Positions 35,991 to 47,711 of a DNA stretch of 64,000 bases are shown here, one piece after another. Both the position numbers and the translations under genes were made by a program. How positions within the stretch are numbered: the first letter of the stretch is position 1; every line of letters starts with the position of its first letter. The notes beneath the pieces are model-generated. The model ran no database searches. It saw only the letters and a program-made list of their open reading frames with translations, and was not told where the DNA came from. Origin of the DNA: Macrotrachela quadricornifera (Eukaryota > Rotifera > Eurotatoria > Philodinida > Philodinidae); contig JAJEKB010020242.1 in assembly GCA_022393335.1 (NCBI GenBank), positions 343,469-407,468 of the forward strand. Reading direction: 5' to 3'.

Positions 35991-36705
35991 TTTTTTAAAT
36001 ATGAAAACTGTGGAATATCACCTAAAACGACTATGGCACCAGTAAAAACCACTTTTCTCGACAATGGAAACAAAAGGAAATAAAAGGATGTGTAATTTTG
36101 AAGCCATTCGTATAGTGAATAGAATGAGATAAAATAATCGCCTCTATCGTTTATGTGAAAAAACTAGATAGGTCTACAAAATTGACCTATACACATCACA
36201 CTCGGCCCAATTCGAAGCGCGATTACCAGTAGAATTTTATATCTAAAATGAATTTAACAGCTTTTCTAGTTTTAGTTTTTGATGCTGAATCTGAAAAAAA
36301 CTATTTTCACAAGCTCAAAAAAGGAAAAAAGTGGAAAATTTTGCACATTTCTGGGATAAACACCTGTTTTTGATGAAAATATTGATTTTTGAGTATATCG
36401 GATTTTTGGATCGGAAGAAGGTCTTCGCTGAAAAAAAGGACCTGATATTCGTGATCAGCAGTTCGAGTTCTATCGAATAATGTATGAAAAAGCCAAAAAT
36501 AAAATTTTCACTTGAATTTTGGTTTGCGGGCACCTTACTTAAGGACTTCGAAATATCTTGTCGTCAAAAAATAGCTCTTCTTTTTCTCTACAAAATAATA
36601 TAGTTTGGTCAATTCACTGCATATAAGTTTCTCATAAATATAATTCATCTGCTGTGGAGGGGGGTCGAAACTTTGTAGACACCCTTTAAGGTAACAACCA
36701 ACGAT
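35991..36705. other. No gene seen
   Basis: AT-rich. A minus-strand frame at 36315-36533 has no support. A G-run (ggaggggggtcg, about 36655) precedes the F-box remnant. Confidence 0.4.
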
Positions 36706-37053
36706 ATGAAGTTAGAATTACTACTAAATGAAATATTACTCGATTTTTTCGGTTATTTCAATGATATTCATCTTTTTCGAGCAATTTATGGTCTTAATAC
36801 TCGATCTAATTTTCTTCCTTACAAACAATTTAGAAATTATCGTTTCAGTTTTAACTCTATACCAACGTGCGATTCGATATGATTTTTCAACAACATTTAC
36901 TATTTATTGTTGATCAAGTTATATCTCTTTCGCTTTCTGGCTCTGATAAAACACCAGAACAAATTAATCTATTTCTCTTTATACTTCATCATTCATTTAA
37001 TTTACACAAGTGCGATCACTTTCAGTGCAAAGCTCACGTTCATATGAAATACT
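36706..37053 (+). pseudogene. F-box gene fragment with frameshift
   Basis: From ATG 36706 the frame reads LLNEILLDFFGYFNDIHLFR then AIYGLNTRSNFLPYKQF, a recognisable F-box of the bdelloid LRR/F-box family. It hits TGA near 36879. A second frame, overlapping from 36867, continues the same protein: FQQHLLFIVDQVISLSLSG, then TPEQINLFLF. One frameshift at about 36867-36880 therefore separates two halves of one gene. After about 37053 no homologous sequence continues, so the LRR part is lost. A 5'-end remnant, not functional as such. Confidence 0.7.
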
Positions 37054-37362
37054 AATGAAATTCATAAATCAATGTACGTAACTTTATTTTATCACATTCT
37101 TAAACGAATGTCTATGCCCCAGACAAAACATTTTTTCTCTCATCTGTCAAACATATTTTCACATACAAATACTAATGAGCATGCTCATCTTTATTTTTCT
37201 CTCTGTTTCTCGTTTCTTTATTCTCAACAGCTAAGTCGGTTGTGTAAAAAACAACGATAGCAACAGTTTCATCGTGATTTAGAGAGATATTCAACCTTCA
37301 GTTTAATATTTTCTTCTTGTAAATTTATTTTTCGTATGAAACACAAATATTAAAAAAAATTT

Positions 37363-38429
37363 TCATGGATGGATGGTTTTATTATCTCCAGTCGTTGTTT
37401 TCTTGGCAGGTGAAATATCCATTACTTCATCCGATGATTTGTTGACAGAATCACCCGTGGATATATCCATTTTAACATCGACATCCTGATTGTTGTTGTT
37501 AACCGGAGGAGACAATTGTTGTCCTGTAGTTGAGGCTTGAACAGCACTAAATAACAATGACTCACTCAAAATTTATTTGAAAAAAATACATCCGTGTATA
37601 CTCACCTTTCTGTATCATTATTTTTCGCGTTGATTTCGGCAACAGCCTCATCTATTAACGGAAAAATATGTATGATGTGCGAAACTGAATAGAAAAGTCT
37701 CGAAGACAATCGTGAAAAAAAAATAAAACTGTAAATAATAATCTCGAAAAAAGAATTCGAGAAAAGATTCTTGATAAGGATAAGTTTTGAAGATAAAAAA
37801 ATCTCGGATAATCAGAAACGACGATTTGAATGTAAGAATTAAACATATGTTTGTCACAATAAACAAAAAATCCTTCTAAAGGTTAATAAAAACTCTTAAT
37901 TTTAATAGATCCCAGATATTGGGATTTAATTTTCGAAATATAAACTATTCGGAATCCTATATTGTCGAAATTTCTACTTCGAAACCTTAGTTTGTTGGCA
38001 TTTCGAAGCTCTATATTTTTTATTTACAGATCTTTTTCTTGATCTTCCCTTTTCGTGATTTTACCTTTTGATATTTTGTTTGAGTTTTTCTCTTTCCAGC
38101 TTGTTATTTTCCACGTTTTAAAAAGCAATTAAAAACAATATGCGTTACTAGATACTTTCCAGAAAAAGATTTTGATTTGTTGAAAGCAATCATACTCCTC
38201 ACGCAAAATAGCTTTTAGCTTACTAAATTTCTTTTCAAAACATGAGGCAAGGTCTTTAAGTTTGTGCAACTTGTCTTCGTCAGTTTCGATAAGACCATCG
38301 TCTCTTTTTTCTCTTTGTTCCAAATCGCCGATTTCATCCTTCACATCAAGAGCCTAGCAATACAATGACATTTCGTTATTCAAGATTCTCCAATACCAAT
38401 TACGTTTTTACCTTATTCACAAAATCCAT
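37363..38429 (-). CDS. Coiled-coil protein, multi-exon, unrecognised
   Basis: Minus-strand gene rebuilt from splice sites. Exon 38429-38412 (MDFVNK), intron of 58 bp, exon 38353-38156 (66 codons, ALDVKDEIGDLEQREKR... to IFFWK). A likely small exon follows at 38099-38065 (LEREKLKQNIK), then exon 37651-37606 (DEAVAEINAKNNDTE) and last exon 37546-37363 (AVQASTTG... to KTIHP). The phases at the small exon do not fit perfectly, so one internal boundary is wrong or another exon exists in the 450-bp gap. The N-terminal half is charged and helical, probably a coiled coil. The C-terminal tail is Ser/Asp/Lys-rich and disordered, with the internal repeat MDIS. No family recognised. A nuclear or scaffold role is only a guess. 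Confidence 0.55.
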
Positions 38430-38909
38430 TTTTTTTTGCCATTTCAAAAAACCAATATAAAATAATCAAAACGTGTGGTACCGTTGCTATCATTGTTTTT
38501 CATACAAATGACTTCGTTTTTTAAAAATGAAGAAGGATGAGACTGAGAGAAATAAAAAATGAACGTGCATACGCGCATTTGTACGTGAAACTATGTCTGA
38601 TAAATGAGAGAAAAAATGTTTTGTCTATGGCATAGACATTCATGTAAGAATATGAAAAAATTAAACTATATAAAAATGTTTTTTTCTTTTTCTTTGGAAA
38701 AAAACTAAAAAAATGTTCTCCTAGATTCATGCTTTATCATTATCAAAAACATGTGATAGACAACTTACTTTTCGAGCTATATCAATAGAAGAAGTATTAT
38801 GTTATACTGCCATCAATTTAAATTGTAGAATAAAAAAGATGAGAGAAAAGATGTATAATTAAAAAAGTGTACATCTAACCCAATGAGTTAAATTGGACTA
38901 AACAATGGG

Positions 38910-41900
38910 TGAATCCATGGAGACCCATCCACTTTTTTGGAAAGGTCTTTTTTTTCGATTTTTTTTTGTTCAAAAGGCTGATCTGGACTAGAAAACACTT
39001 TTGGTCAAAAGAAAATTAAATACTCTCTATCAAAAATTCCGAGTTTTCGAGCATTTTCTCGGAACACCTATGGTGTACTTTTATATATAGGAAAAACGGC
39101 ATGAAATAGGATAGAAATTTTTTGAAAACAATTTTTCCAGATTTTTTTGGTTTTCAAAAATATAAACAAAGTCTAGAAATATGTTTCTTGAGATACATCA
39201 GATCAATCCTAATGGAGGTTTTCAATGGTTAGTCATTTTCTCTGAACGTATCAATAGCTATATTTCGTCAACATAGATTGTATTCAATTAAATTGAATAA
39301 TTTTTATTTTCTTCGCCTCGTGGAATATAACAACTTTCATGATACTGTGCTCACAAAACGAAATCGTACTGACAACTTCACCCTGATAACCAGAAGTATT
39401 TGCTAGTATACCGTCTTCAAAAAGTGAGTCCATAGAATCGAAAGGGACACTACTATCGAAATGATTGATATTCCATTTCTCTTTAAGGACATCTTTAGAT
39501 ATAGAGTCTTGTTCAAAAATGTTGTGATTTTACACGAATAAGATTACGAGATGAATCATTGGATATTAGAAAATATCGACTACCCATCAGTATCTCTTTA
39601 TCTTTAAAAATCTATTCCAATGCCACGACGAAAAAATTGTGAACATCCGATAAAGCATGAAAAATCTGGATGCATACCAAAAGGAGTAAAGGCTGTGTCA
39701 TCCGAACTATCGAAATTTTTGATCAGTCAGTATGATGTGCCTTACCCCCGAATTTGCTGGTTATGTGCAAGATGTCACACATTTGAATCGAAGAAAATGA
39801 TGACTCATCAATCAGAGAAGCTCCACGACAATGAAAGTTCAAGTGATGATGAATCAATGACACAAGGTTCTCCTGTCAATGATGACAGAAATGATGATGA
39901 TTATGTCAATGTTGAATTTAATGATCTGAATGAAGAAGAGAAAGAAAATCCACATATGGACAGTGGTATCACAGCTGAGTCAAACGACGATGATGAATCA
40001 CCAAGTGTTAATGAAACAACTGATCCTGAATCAATGGATGAAGATACATGCCATGCTTTTTATGAACTTGAACATAAAAAAGAAAAAGCGATGGAACAAT
40101 TATCAAATGTATTTCAACTGTTGAACATAGATCCGACCCATGACAGGTTAGACTTGTAAACTTAATTTAAATTTTCTGAAACGAAATTTGTATTTAGATC
40201 AGCAGTATCACCCATTCGAGTCAAAGTCGATGAGGTATATAGGGAACTTAATCGATTATGTGACGTATTAGATGAAAAATCTCAAGTTTCGTATGATCCA
40301 AATCCTCATGGATTAAGGATATGTGAATCAAATGATCTTTTGGATGGATTAAAGAAGTTATATGCTGATAGTAATGACAGTGAACAAGTTCGTTTGATGA
40401 CAATTGCTCCCAAAGAATGGGTTCGACAAAAAATTGAAAAATGGTGCGTATTCTATCCTCATTTCGTCCGATATCTTCGCATTTTTCCAATCAAATGTTA
40501 CTAAAAATTTCTTTCATTTATTAGGTTTAAATCAAAGCCAAATCAGGCTCGACGATCGCTTATTCTTCGAAAAAATAATGGGATATTAGCCTATCCACAA
40601 TGTCTACGAGAAAATATTCCTTTAACTGATTCAACAATTGATGCTGTAATCAATTTCTATCGTGAAGATGGTATTAGTGAAACCTCATCCAATTCCAAAG
40701 ACACAATTAAAATTAAAGGACAACCAGTAGCAATTCGGTTTTTAGAAATGAGTGTCTTGGATGCTTATCATATCTTCAGTGAACGACATCCTGGAACTGT
40801 TGCAAGATCAACTTTTAATGCTCTTCATCCACGTGAAGTAAAAACTGTAACACCACATGAAACGTGCATGTGCATTATACATGAGAACATAGATTTATTA
40901 TTGAAGGTTTGTACCAGCTGTATATTGATTCGAATCTAACGTAGCTTTATTACAGGGATGGAACAGCTACTACCGAAAATGTGTCAATGCAGGTTCTTTG
41001 TCAACTGGTGGCAAGGTCAATATGAAAGATCTGATTACTCAAATGATTTGTGCAATCTCGAATGAAAAATGCTTTAATGGTGAATGTGATGAATGTCCAA
41101 CTGAAAGCATTGTAGATATTCTCACAGATAACAATATGATCGATTTGGATGATGAATGTTCATGGAATTTGTGGAAGAAAGTCAATAACAAGTTCGACCT
41201 TCAACAGATGTCTGGCACAAAATGACTCTTTATTAACGGAAATTGAAGAAAGATGGTCTCCATTCTTGCTTCACACACACATTAATCGCGAACAACGTGA
41301 ATATATCAAAGAGCTACGCTGTCAATCAACAGAAAAGACTTTCGTTGTTGCTCAAATAGATTTTTCAATGAATTATACATTGGTACGTCAGCGTGAAGAT
41401 CAACAAGGGTTTTTTAGTCAACATCAAGTTACCTTATTTACAATTCATCTGACCATTGGAAAAGAACAACGAAATTTAGCGATCATCAGTGATTATATGG
41501 AACACAACAGTATTCGTACACTGTGTACAAAAAATTTTCACTCGATTTATCAAGAAAAATTTTCCGTTGGCAAAGAAGATCAATTATGTGAGGTAAGTTT
41601 TACTGTTTTTGAAGTTTATGTATGACGTCAATCCTTTCCTTTTCTTTAGCGATGGTGCGTGTGCACATTTCAAAAACAATGCCAGCATTTTGAACCTAAT
41701 CCATCACAAGATCGATTTTGATTTGGATGCTTGTTGGACATTTACAGCTACAGGACATGGTAAGGGTGCTGGCGATGGAATTGGTGCGGTACTCAAGTCC
41801 ACGGCTAGACGTGCTACACTTTCCAAGAACATTCTCATGTCAAATGCAAAAGACTTCTACGAATTCACCCAGAAACAACAACTTGAAACGGCAAGAAGAT

Positions 41901-42641
41901 CTAACAAGGATATTTCTGGTGTTCATGTGTTCTTTCTTGAATCAGATGATGTAGAAGAAGCGAAGAACAGTTATCTGCAAGCTAGAAGTGAAAAAATTCG
42001 AGCAGCTGGTGAGAAAGACTTTCCCTTCTATTCCTTAATGTCTGTATTTATTTAGGTACAATACAAGGCATTCGAAGTATGCATGAATTCAAACCAATCA
42101 ACAATTCAACTGTTCAATATAGTTTGACATCTCGGTCAACAAAGATCAGGACATTTACATTCAAATAAAAATCCTCTTTATATCTGTTTTAGTCAATCCA
42201 ATTTTTTAAAATCAATCCTGATGATGATACTCAGTATTCAGATATAAAGGATAGTCCTCTTCATCTCCTCCTTATACTAGATTTCTGTAGTCTTATGTTC
42301 ATGGATAACCAGAAAATGACTGAGCATTCAAAACGTTCATTAGGATTGATCTGATGTATCTCAAGAAACATATTTCTAGACTTTGTTTATATTTTTGAAA
42401 ACCAAAAAAATCCGGAAAAATTGTTTTCAAAAATTTTTTATCCTATTTCATGCCATTTTCCCTATATATAAAAGTACACCATAGGTGTTCCGAGAAAATG
42501 CTCGAAAACTCGGAATTTTTGATAGAGAGTATTTAATTTTCTTTTGACCAAAAGTGTTTTCTAGTCCAGATCAGCCTTTTGAACAAAAAAAAATCGAAAA
42601 AAAAGACCTTTCCAAAAAGTGGATGGGTCTCCATGGATTCA
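38910..42641 (+). mobile_element. 3.7-kb DNA transposon with about 330-bp TIRs
   Basis: Inverted ends 38910-39245 and 42307-42641 match with roughly 90 percent identity by eye, starting tgaatccatggagacccatc. They enclose a plus-strand, six-exon transposase-like gene (39620-42168). No clear target duplication is visible next to the termini. The transposase signatures belong to a metazoan family I cannot place in a named superfamily. Structure is that of a recently autonomous element. Confidence 0.85.
39620..42168 (+). pseudogene. DDE-like transposase of an unnamed family, two frameshifts
   Basis: Exons 39620-40146, 40198-40443, 40525-40906, 40956-41592, 41650-42008 and 42056-42168 join in phase apart from exon 4. 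They give about 754 residues. The N-terminus has Cys/His pairs (CWLCARCH) and an acidic region (residues 70-150). The middle has APKEWVRQKIEKW, DAVINFYREDGIS and CIIHENIDLLLK, then a Cys cluster (CFNGECDECP). The core has QIDFSMNYTLVRQRE, YVSDGACAHFKN and GHGKGAGDGIGAVLKS, whose Asp residues probably form the catalytic site. I know this order of blocks from many unannotated arthropod and cnidarian proteins. The frame slips by one base near 41215 and again near 41500, both consistent with single-base insertions. The copy is therefore probably inactive, or the assembly has two errors. Confidence 0.75.
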
Positions 42642-42719
42642 TTCATTTCATTTTCGTTGCCCTACGGTATATTCAATGTCAGTCCTCATAGCAGCTATTT
42701 TTGATAAATTTAAACTATG

Positions 42720-42930
42720 TAGCAGCTCTTTTAAATATAAAATCGGTAGGAGCTGGTAAGCAGCTCACATGAGTTGGAGCTGAGTTGATCACCAACTCAC
42801 ATGAGCTGGAGCTGATCACCAGCTCACAAGAGTTGGAACCGAGTTGATCACCAACTCACAAGAGTTGGAGCTGGAGCTGATTACCAGCTCTTTATCACAG
42901 TTCATGAGCTTGAACTGTCACACCCCTAGT
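42720..42930. repeat. Palindromic GAGCTGGAGCTGA minisatellite
   Basis: Four or five units of about 30 bp of the form gagctggagctgatcaccagctcaca, each largely self-complementary. The block ends with tgtcacacccctag, a hAT-type terminus like that at 411-419. This suggests the array is the internal part of a degraded hAT MITE. Its left end was not found. Confidence 0.7.
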
Positions 42931-43335
42931 CGTGAAATTGTCCAGTTGTTAACATCAATGTAAAATACGTTAAGATAAATAAACACATAAACTTCTAGCA
43001 TCTCTTTGAATCTCCAAATAATGATCAATTTAGGTAGAGGTAGAAAATCCAATAAGTGAGATAGTCTCGACTCAGATACAGACCAAGATCTTTTCGGTAC
43101 TTACCTTCCCACTTCTGACCGAACGCCAGTAAGAGTTTTTGAACAACATATGGAAAAGTTAACAATTGTAAAATATTCCAAATATGGCCGATCTCCTCTA
43201 TTTGTATCAGCTATAACTCTGGAAGGGCTGGGCCGTCTGAGCTAAAATTTTGGGTTTTTCCCTAAGTTTGTTAGGCTTATCTACTGTAAAAATATGAGCC
43301 AAATCGGTACTCGATGTGGACTGATTATGGTTTTA
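42931..43335. other. No gene seen
   Basis: Non-coding sequence between two repeat elements. Confidence 0.4.
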
Positions 43336-43750
43336 CCGATAAACGGTGTTCACCACCTAAGGTGGCTTTCACGCATACAAACCAAGGTTGATATTGGTAT
43401 TGGAACTGAAAACTAAGGATCAAACTTGAAGATTTGAAAAAATGGCTCGTAGAATCGAGAATCTATCCAGGAACACCTTTAGTAGTTTTTCGAAAAATCG
43501 TGATTTTTGAGAAATAGCTTTTTGTCATTGGAATACTAAGATCCTCATTCTTTCATTAGAAAAAGTTTATTTCTCAGAAATGACGATTTTTCATGAAACT
43601 TTGCTAAAGATGTTCCAGGGTGGGATCTTGATTCTACGAGCCAGTTTTTGAAATCTTCAAGTTCGATCATTAGCTCCCAGTACCAATACCTATATCAATC
43701 TCGATTTGTATGCGTGGAAGCCGCCTTAAGCGGTGAATATCGGTGAAGGG
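43336..43750. mobile_element. Foldback MITE, about 195-bp arms
   Basis: Left arm about 43336-43540 and right arm about 43552-43750 are inverted copies (acgcatacaaa / tttgtatgcgt; tggctcgtagaatc / gattctacgagcca), with almost no loop. About 80 percent identity. The right tip runs into short tandem repeats of atcggtgaa (to about 43800). Confidence 0.8.
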
Positions 43751-44244
43751 CGATGAAAACCGGTGAATAGCATCGAGTGCGATAGAAACCGATGAAATGG
43801 TTACTAGTTGGCCAATTATCATCACTGTTACATCCCGAATTTTCACTACTATAATATGAGTTTATCAATGCGATCAATTTAATCTATCTATATCAGAATA
43901 AATCCATTCTAATGATTGTTTAATCACTAAAAATTATTTACCATGTGATGATCGTCATATCTCAAGTAAAATCTAAATTATAGTAGCTGCCTTTACGCTC
44001 ATCCTCACTCTTACAGTTGTGTGACAGTAAAACTGATCATATGTAAAGAGTAATGGAAATACAATATTTCACACGAACAATTAATGCATGAACGAACTTT
44101 GATTGATTTTTCTTATCAGTTCCTTTGTAAAAAAAAAGGAACTGGCTATTAATATCTCGTTGTTCGCGCCTTGACCTTTACAAAATGGAAGTGATACTTA
44201 TTTCAAATTTCTTATTTTAAATTAGATAACAATCCTTGATGCTG
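43751..44244. other. Upstream region of the ALF-like gene
   Basis: Non-coding. No regulatory element could be named apart from the TATA-like stretch listed next. Confidence 0.4.
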
Positions 44245-44257
44245 ATATATATATATC
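44244..44257 (+). promoter_or_regulatory. TATA-like stretch before the ALF-like gene
   Basis: The run gatatatatatatc lies about 56 bp upstream of ATG 44313. Spacing fits a TATA box with a short 5'UTR, but AT-rich context makes this weak. Confidence 0.3.
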
Positions 44258-44312
44258 TGTCTTTCACACGTCCATTGTATTCACAAACTCAACGATTAAC
44301 AATACACAAAAT

Positions 44313-47300
44313 ATGAAGATCGTAAAGATTTTATTTCTTCTTTTGGCTATTTTTAACGATACTTGGGGTAAAGAACTATGTTCAACTGGTAACTGTGTTG
44401 AAAACGAGGTACAAGCAGTTAAAAACATTAGTTTGTTTCATAATTCATGGCATGATCTAAATGAAAATGAAATGTTTGGTGTAGTTTGTCACACATCAAT
44501 CAAAGGAGATTTCGAAAAATCGGAATGGTATTGGAAAGCAAGATTCTGGTGTCCACCATTATCTGATATAAAGGGTACTTCAAGAAAGCAGAAGAGTCGA
44601 AATGATGCCACCGGATGGGCTATTATTGATTATATACAAAAAGGTGAGGAGCTTGGTTTTTTAACTGAAAACCACCTCGAAAATTCTTCCAGTGCTGACT
44701 CAAATATAACTTCTCTGATGAATGATGTCGCAAAGTCAAGTAAGTTACACATTAATAGAGTGAAACTACGTATTCTGCTTCGTACATTCTCACAATCTAA
44801 AGAGACTGTGCAATTTGTGAAACATAATGTTAAGTTTTAACGGTTTCTGCTTTTAAGCAATACCTTAGTGATAAGAAATAAAAACAATTTACGAGACGTT
44901 CTATGGATAAATCGAAGATTTTAGAAAATAAAAAACATGGCATAAGAGAGATTCAGAATCTGACCTCATAAGAAGTTAGATCTTGATGTTGAATAGAATA
45001 ATCCAAAATATTACAAAGTTCCACTTTTGGTCATGTAGAGTGGACCGATCTAAGACACTCCCTAGATAGATCTCAAAAAAATGGCTAAAAATTTTTTAAA
45101 ATATTTTATCATTCTTTTTAGGTTTTTTTCCTTGAATTTTTTTCGTTGTTCAAATTGAGTCGTATATCAATTAATAGATCTTGATTTGCTCCACAAAATT
45201 GTGTACATGATATTTCTCTTTAAACTTAAAATAGAATCGAAAAATTTCAAATACTACATCTTTTGACAGTGTATCGAGTGTAATCTATCTAGTATTGTGA
45301 TAAAATGTTAATGTCAGAAGATGATTATTAAAAAAAGTATTAACACCCCATTATAGCTCATTTAATTCTGCATCCAACCATACATTGCACATAAACTTTA
45401 AATGCTTCAAAATCGAAACAGTCAGACTCCATACAGGCTGAAGATGGTGTCATATTCTCATGAAAATATCAGAAATGCTCCAGAAAAGAGATATCAAGGA
45501 TCGTTAGCTTCATCATTTATACCATAATATCATGTCATTTTTATTCGTTATGTCATGTTGAGAAAAACTACTTTTGAAACCACGTATCGGTTTAACAAAA
45601 TATTTTACTATAACTGGAAAAATTCATTTTCATTTTTATCGCCCAACCTTTATTAGACAAATAAGGTGGTAGTTCAAGATTTTGTTGGTCAAAAGTTTGT
45701 CCTCATAGGAAAGAAACATCATATTCGGAATCAGTGCATCCAAATGCATAGAAAACTCTAGATATCATCGAAAAAAATTTCCGACCAGATTTCGCGCTGG
45801 AAGCCACAGAGAAAATTTGAGATAGAAAATCCCGGTGGGAAAGTAAGGCAAAATTTGGTCCAGATTTGTTTTTTCGATGGTGTCTAGTGTATTCACCGTA
45901 TTTCGATGGTCTGATTTCGAAATATAATATTTACTTCTTATAGAGATAAACTTCTGTTGAACAAAATCTCGATTTATCCTGTTGTTTGTCTGATATGGAT
46001 CCACTGATATGCAAGGAAATAGATTTTTCCATTCATCGTAAAATGTTTTTAAAACTCATACATAATTTTGTACATAACTTTTTTTCCGTTGTGCTACGAA
46101 TATAATGATATAAAATCATAAGATATATGATAAAGCTATCGACAGCTGATATTCTATTCTTGGCCTAGTGTTACTGGTGTCTTGAAAGGAGGTGTCTCCT
46201 TCACATCAACAAGTGTATAAATATGTCACGTGCAAATATTTTGTGAACTATACCACTGGATGTATATTTTCACGCTGCATCGAATGAGTATAGTTTGAAA
46301 TACTTTACGTAAAAATATCGACCGAGAAAGGCTGCCTTTATTGAAAAAAGAACCATTTTTTATATGTAAAATGTAATAAAATCGAATTCGTAACACGGTT
46401 TTTAGATAGTCTTCAGTGTCTTTCATTGAAAAAAGATGATTTTAAATATTTATAATATTCATGGTTTTTGAGAGCTCAACAAGATCTATCCAATCTTGTA
46501 AAAATATCAAAGGAAAAACGTTCCCGCTTTTCCAATTATTCACATTTTATATAGGAGACATCGAACTTACTCTAGTGCATGATTGCTAAGTATGGTGTCA
46601 ATACTCATTATTTAAGTCTGGCTGTTTCGATTTTGAAGCATTTAAAGTTTATGTGCAATGTATGGTTGGATGCAGAATTAAATGAGCTATAATGGGGTGT
46701 TAATACTTTTTTTAATAATCATCTTCTGACATTAACATTTTATCACAATACTAGATAGATTACACTCGATACACTGTCAAAAGATGTAGTATTTGAAATT
46801 TTTCGATTCTATTTTAAGTTTAAAGAGAAATATCATGTACACAATTTTGTGGAGCAAATCAAGATCTATTAATTGATATACGACTCAATTTGAACAACGA
46901 AAAAAATTCAAGGAAAAAAACCTAAAAAGAATGATAAAATATTTTAAAAAATTTTTAGCCATTTTTTTGAGATCTATCTAGGGAGTGTCTTAGATTGGTC
47001 CACTCTACATGATCAAAAGTCGAATTTTATAATATTTTGGATTATTCTATTCGACATCAAGATCAAACTTCCTATGAGGTCGGATTCTGAATCTCTCTTA
47101 TGCCATGTTTTTTTAATTTTCTAAAATCTTTCGCTTTTTCATGGAACATCTCTTAAGTCATGATTACAAATGCACTTTTTTAGGGCACGCCAGAGGTTTT
47201 GTAGACGATCTTGAAAAAACAATAGCGGTAAAGTACAATAATTGAATCAACATAACCGTGTAACGTACATGCTTATTTTATTGAATTATTGTAGAATGGA

Positions 47301-47711
47301 TCATCAGTAGAAGTGTATAATAATGGTATTTACAAAGGAGATATGGTCAATGGTGTAAGACATGGAGCTGGAGTATATACTTGGAATAATGGGGAGAAAC
47401 ATATCGGTGCATGGCGAAATGGTCACATGCATGGACCCGGTATATATAAATACACAGACGGGTCATGGTACGTGGGGAATTTTAAAAACAATGAAATCAC
47501 CGGATATGGAACTAAGTTAAATATCTTTGGCCATCAATACGAAGGAGACTTTGTTAATGGGAAAAGACATGGATTTGGTACGGAAAGTTGGAGAGATGGT
47601 AAGAAGTACATAGGACAGTACCGAGATGATGAACGACATGGATTAGGATATTGGATTTATGCTGATGGGAAGAGAAAAGCTACTCTTTATGTGTATGGAG
47701 TAGAAATTTGA
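44313..47711 (+). CDS. Secreted ALF-like domain fused to MORN repeats
   Basis: Proposed three-exon gene, 295 residues: 44313-44739, 47184-47227 and 47295-47711, all GT-AG and in phase. Residues 1-19 are a signal peptide. Residues 30-123 resemble anti-lipopolysaccharide factor (ALF/scygonadin family). They show two cysteines 20 residues apart (C59, C80), a WYWKARFWCP block at the loop end, then a G...SR...DY...LGFLTE helix region. ALFs bind LPS lipid A through the disulphide loop. Exon 2 (RHARGFVDDLEKTIA) links to five MORN repeats (GIYKGDMVNGVRHGAGVY type), which in other proteins bind phospholipid membranes or form extended beta sheets. Intron 1 (2.44 kb) holds a whole foldback transposon. 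Without splicing, exon 1 reads to TAA at 44840, giving an ALF-only protein of 175 residues. If the fusion is wrong, these are two genes, and the MORN exons lack a start codon. Confidence 0.65.
44892..47154. mobile_element. 2.26-kb foldback transposon, about 535-bp TIRs
   Basis: Left end 44892-45427 and right end 46614-47154 are inverted copies at over 90 percent identity in long stretches (gtgtatcgagtgtaatctat / atagattacactcgatacac). Tips are cgagacgttc and (reverse sense) agagatgttc, with TTA and TAA outside, compatible with a TA target. The 1.2-kb middle has no transposase. Minus-strand frames at 45765 and 46226 are unsupported. It lies wholly within the intron between the ALF-like exon and the MORN exons. 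Confidence 0.85.

Noticed and set aside
44740..44840. C-terminal tail (VKLRILLRTFSQ...) as a normal part of the ALF-like protein
   Set aside because: A strong GTAAGT donor precedes it and an in-phase continuation exists. Kept only as an alternative, intron-retained end.
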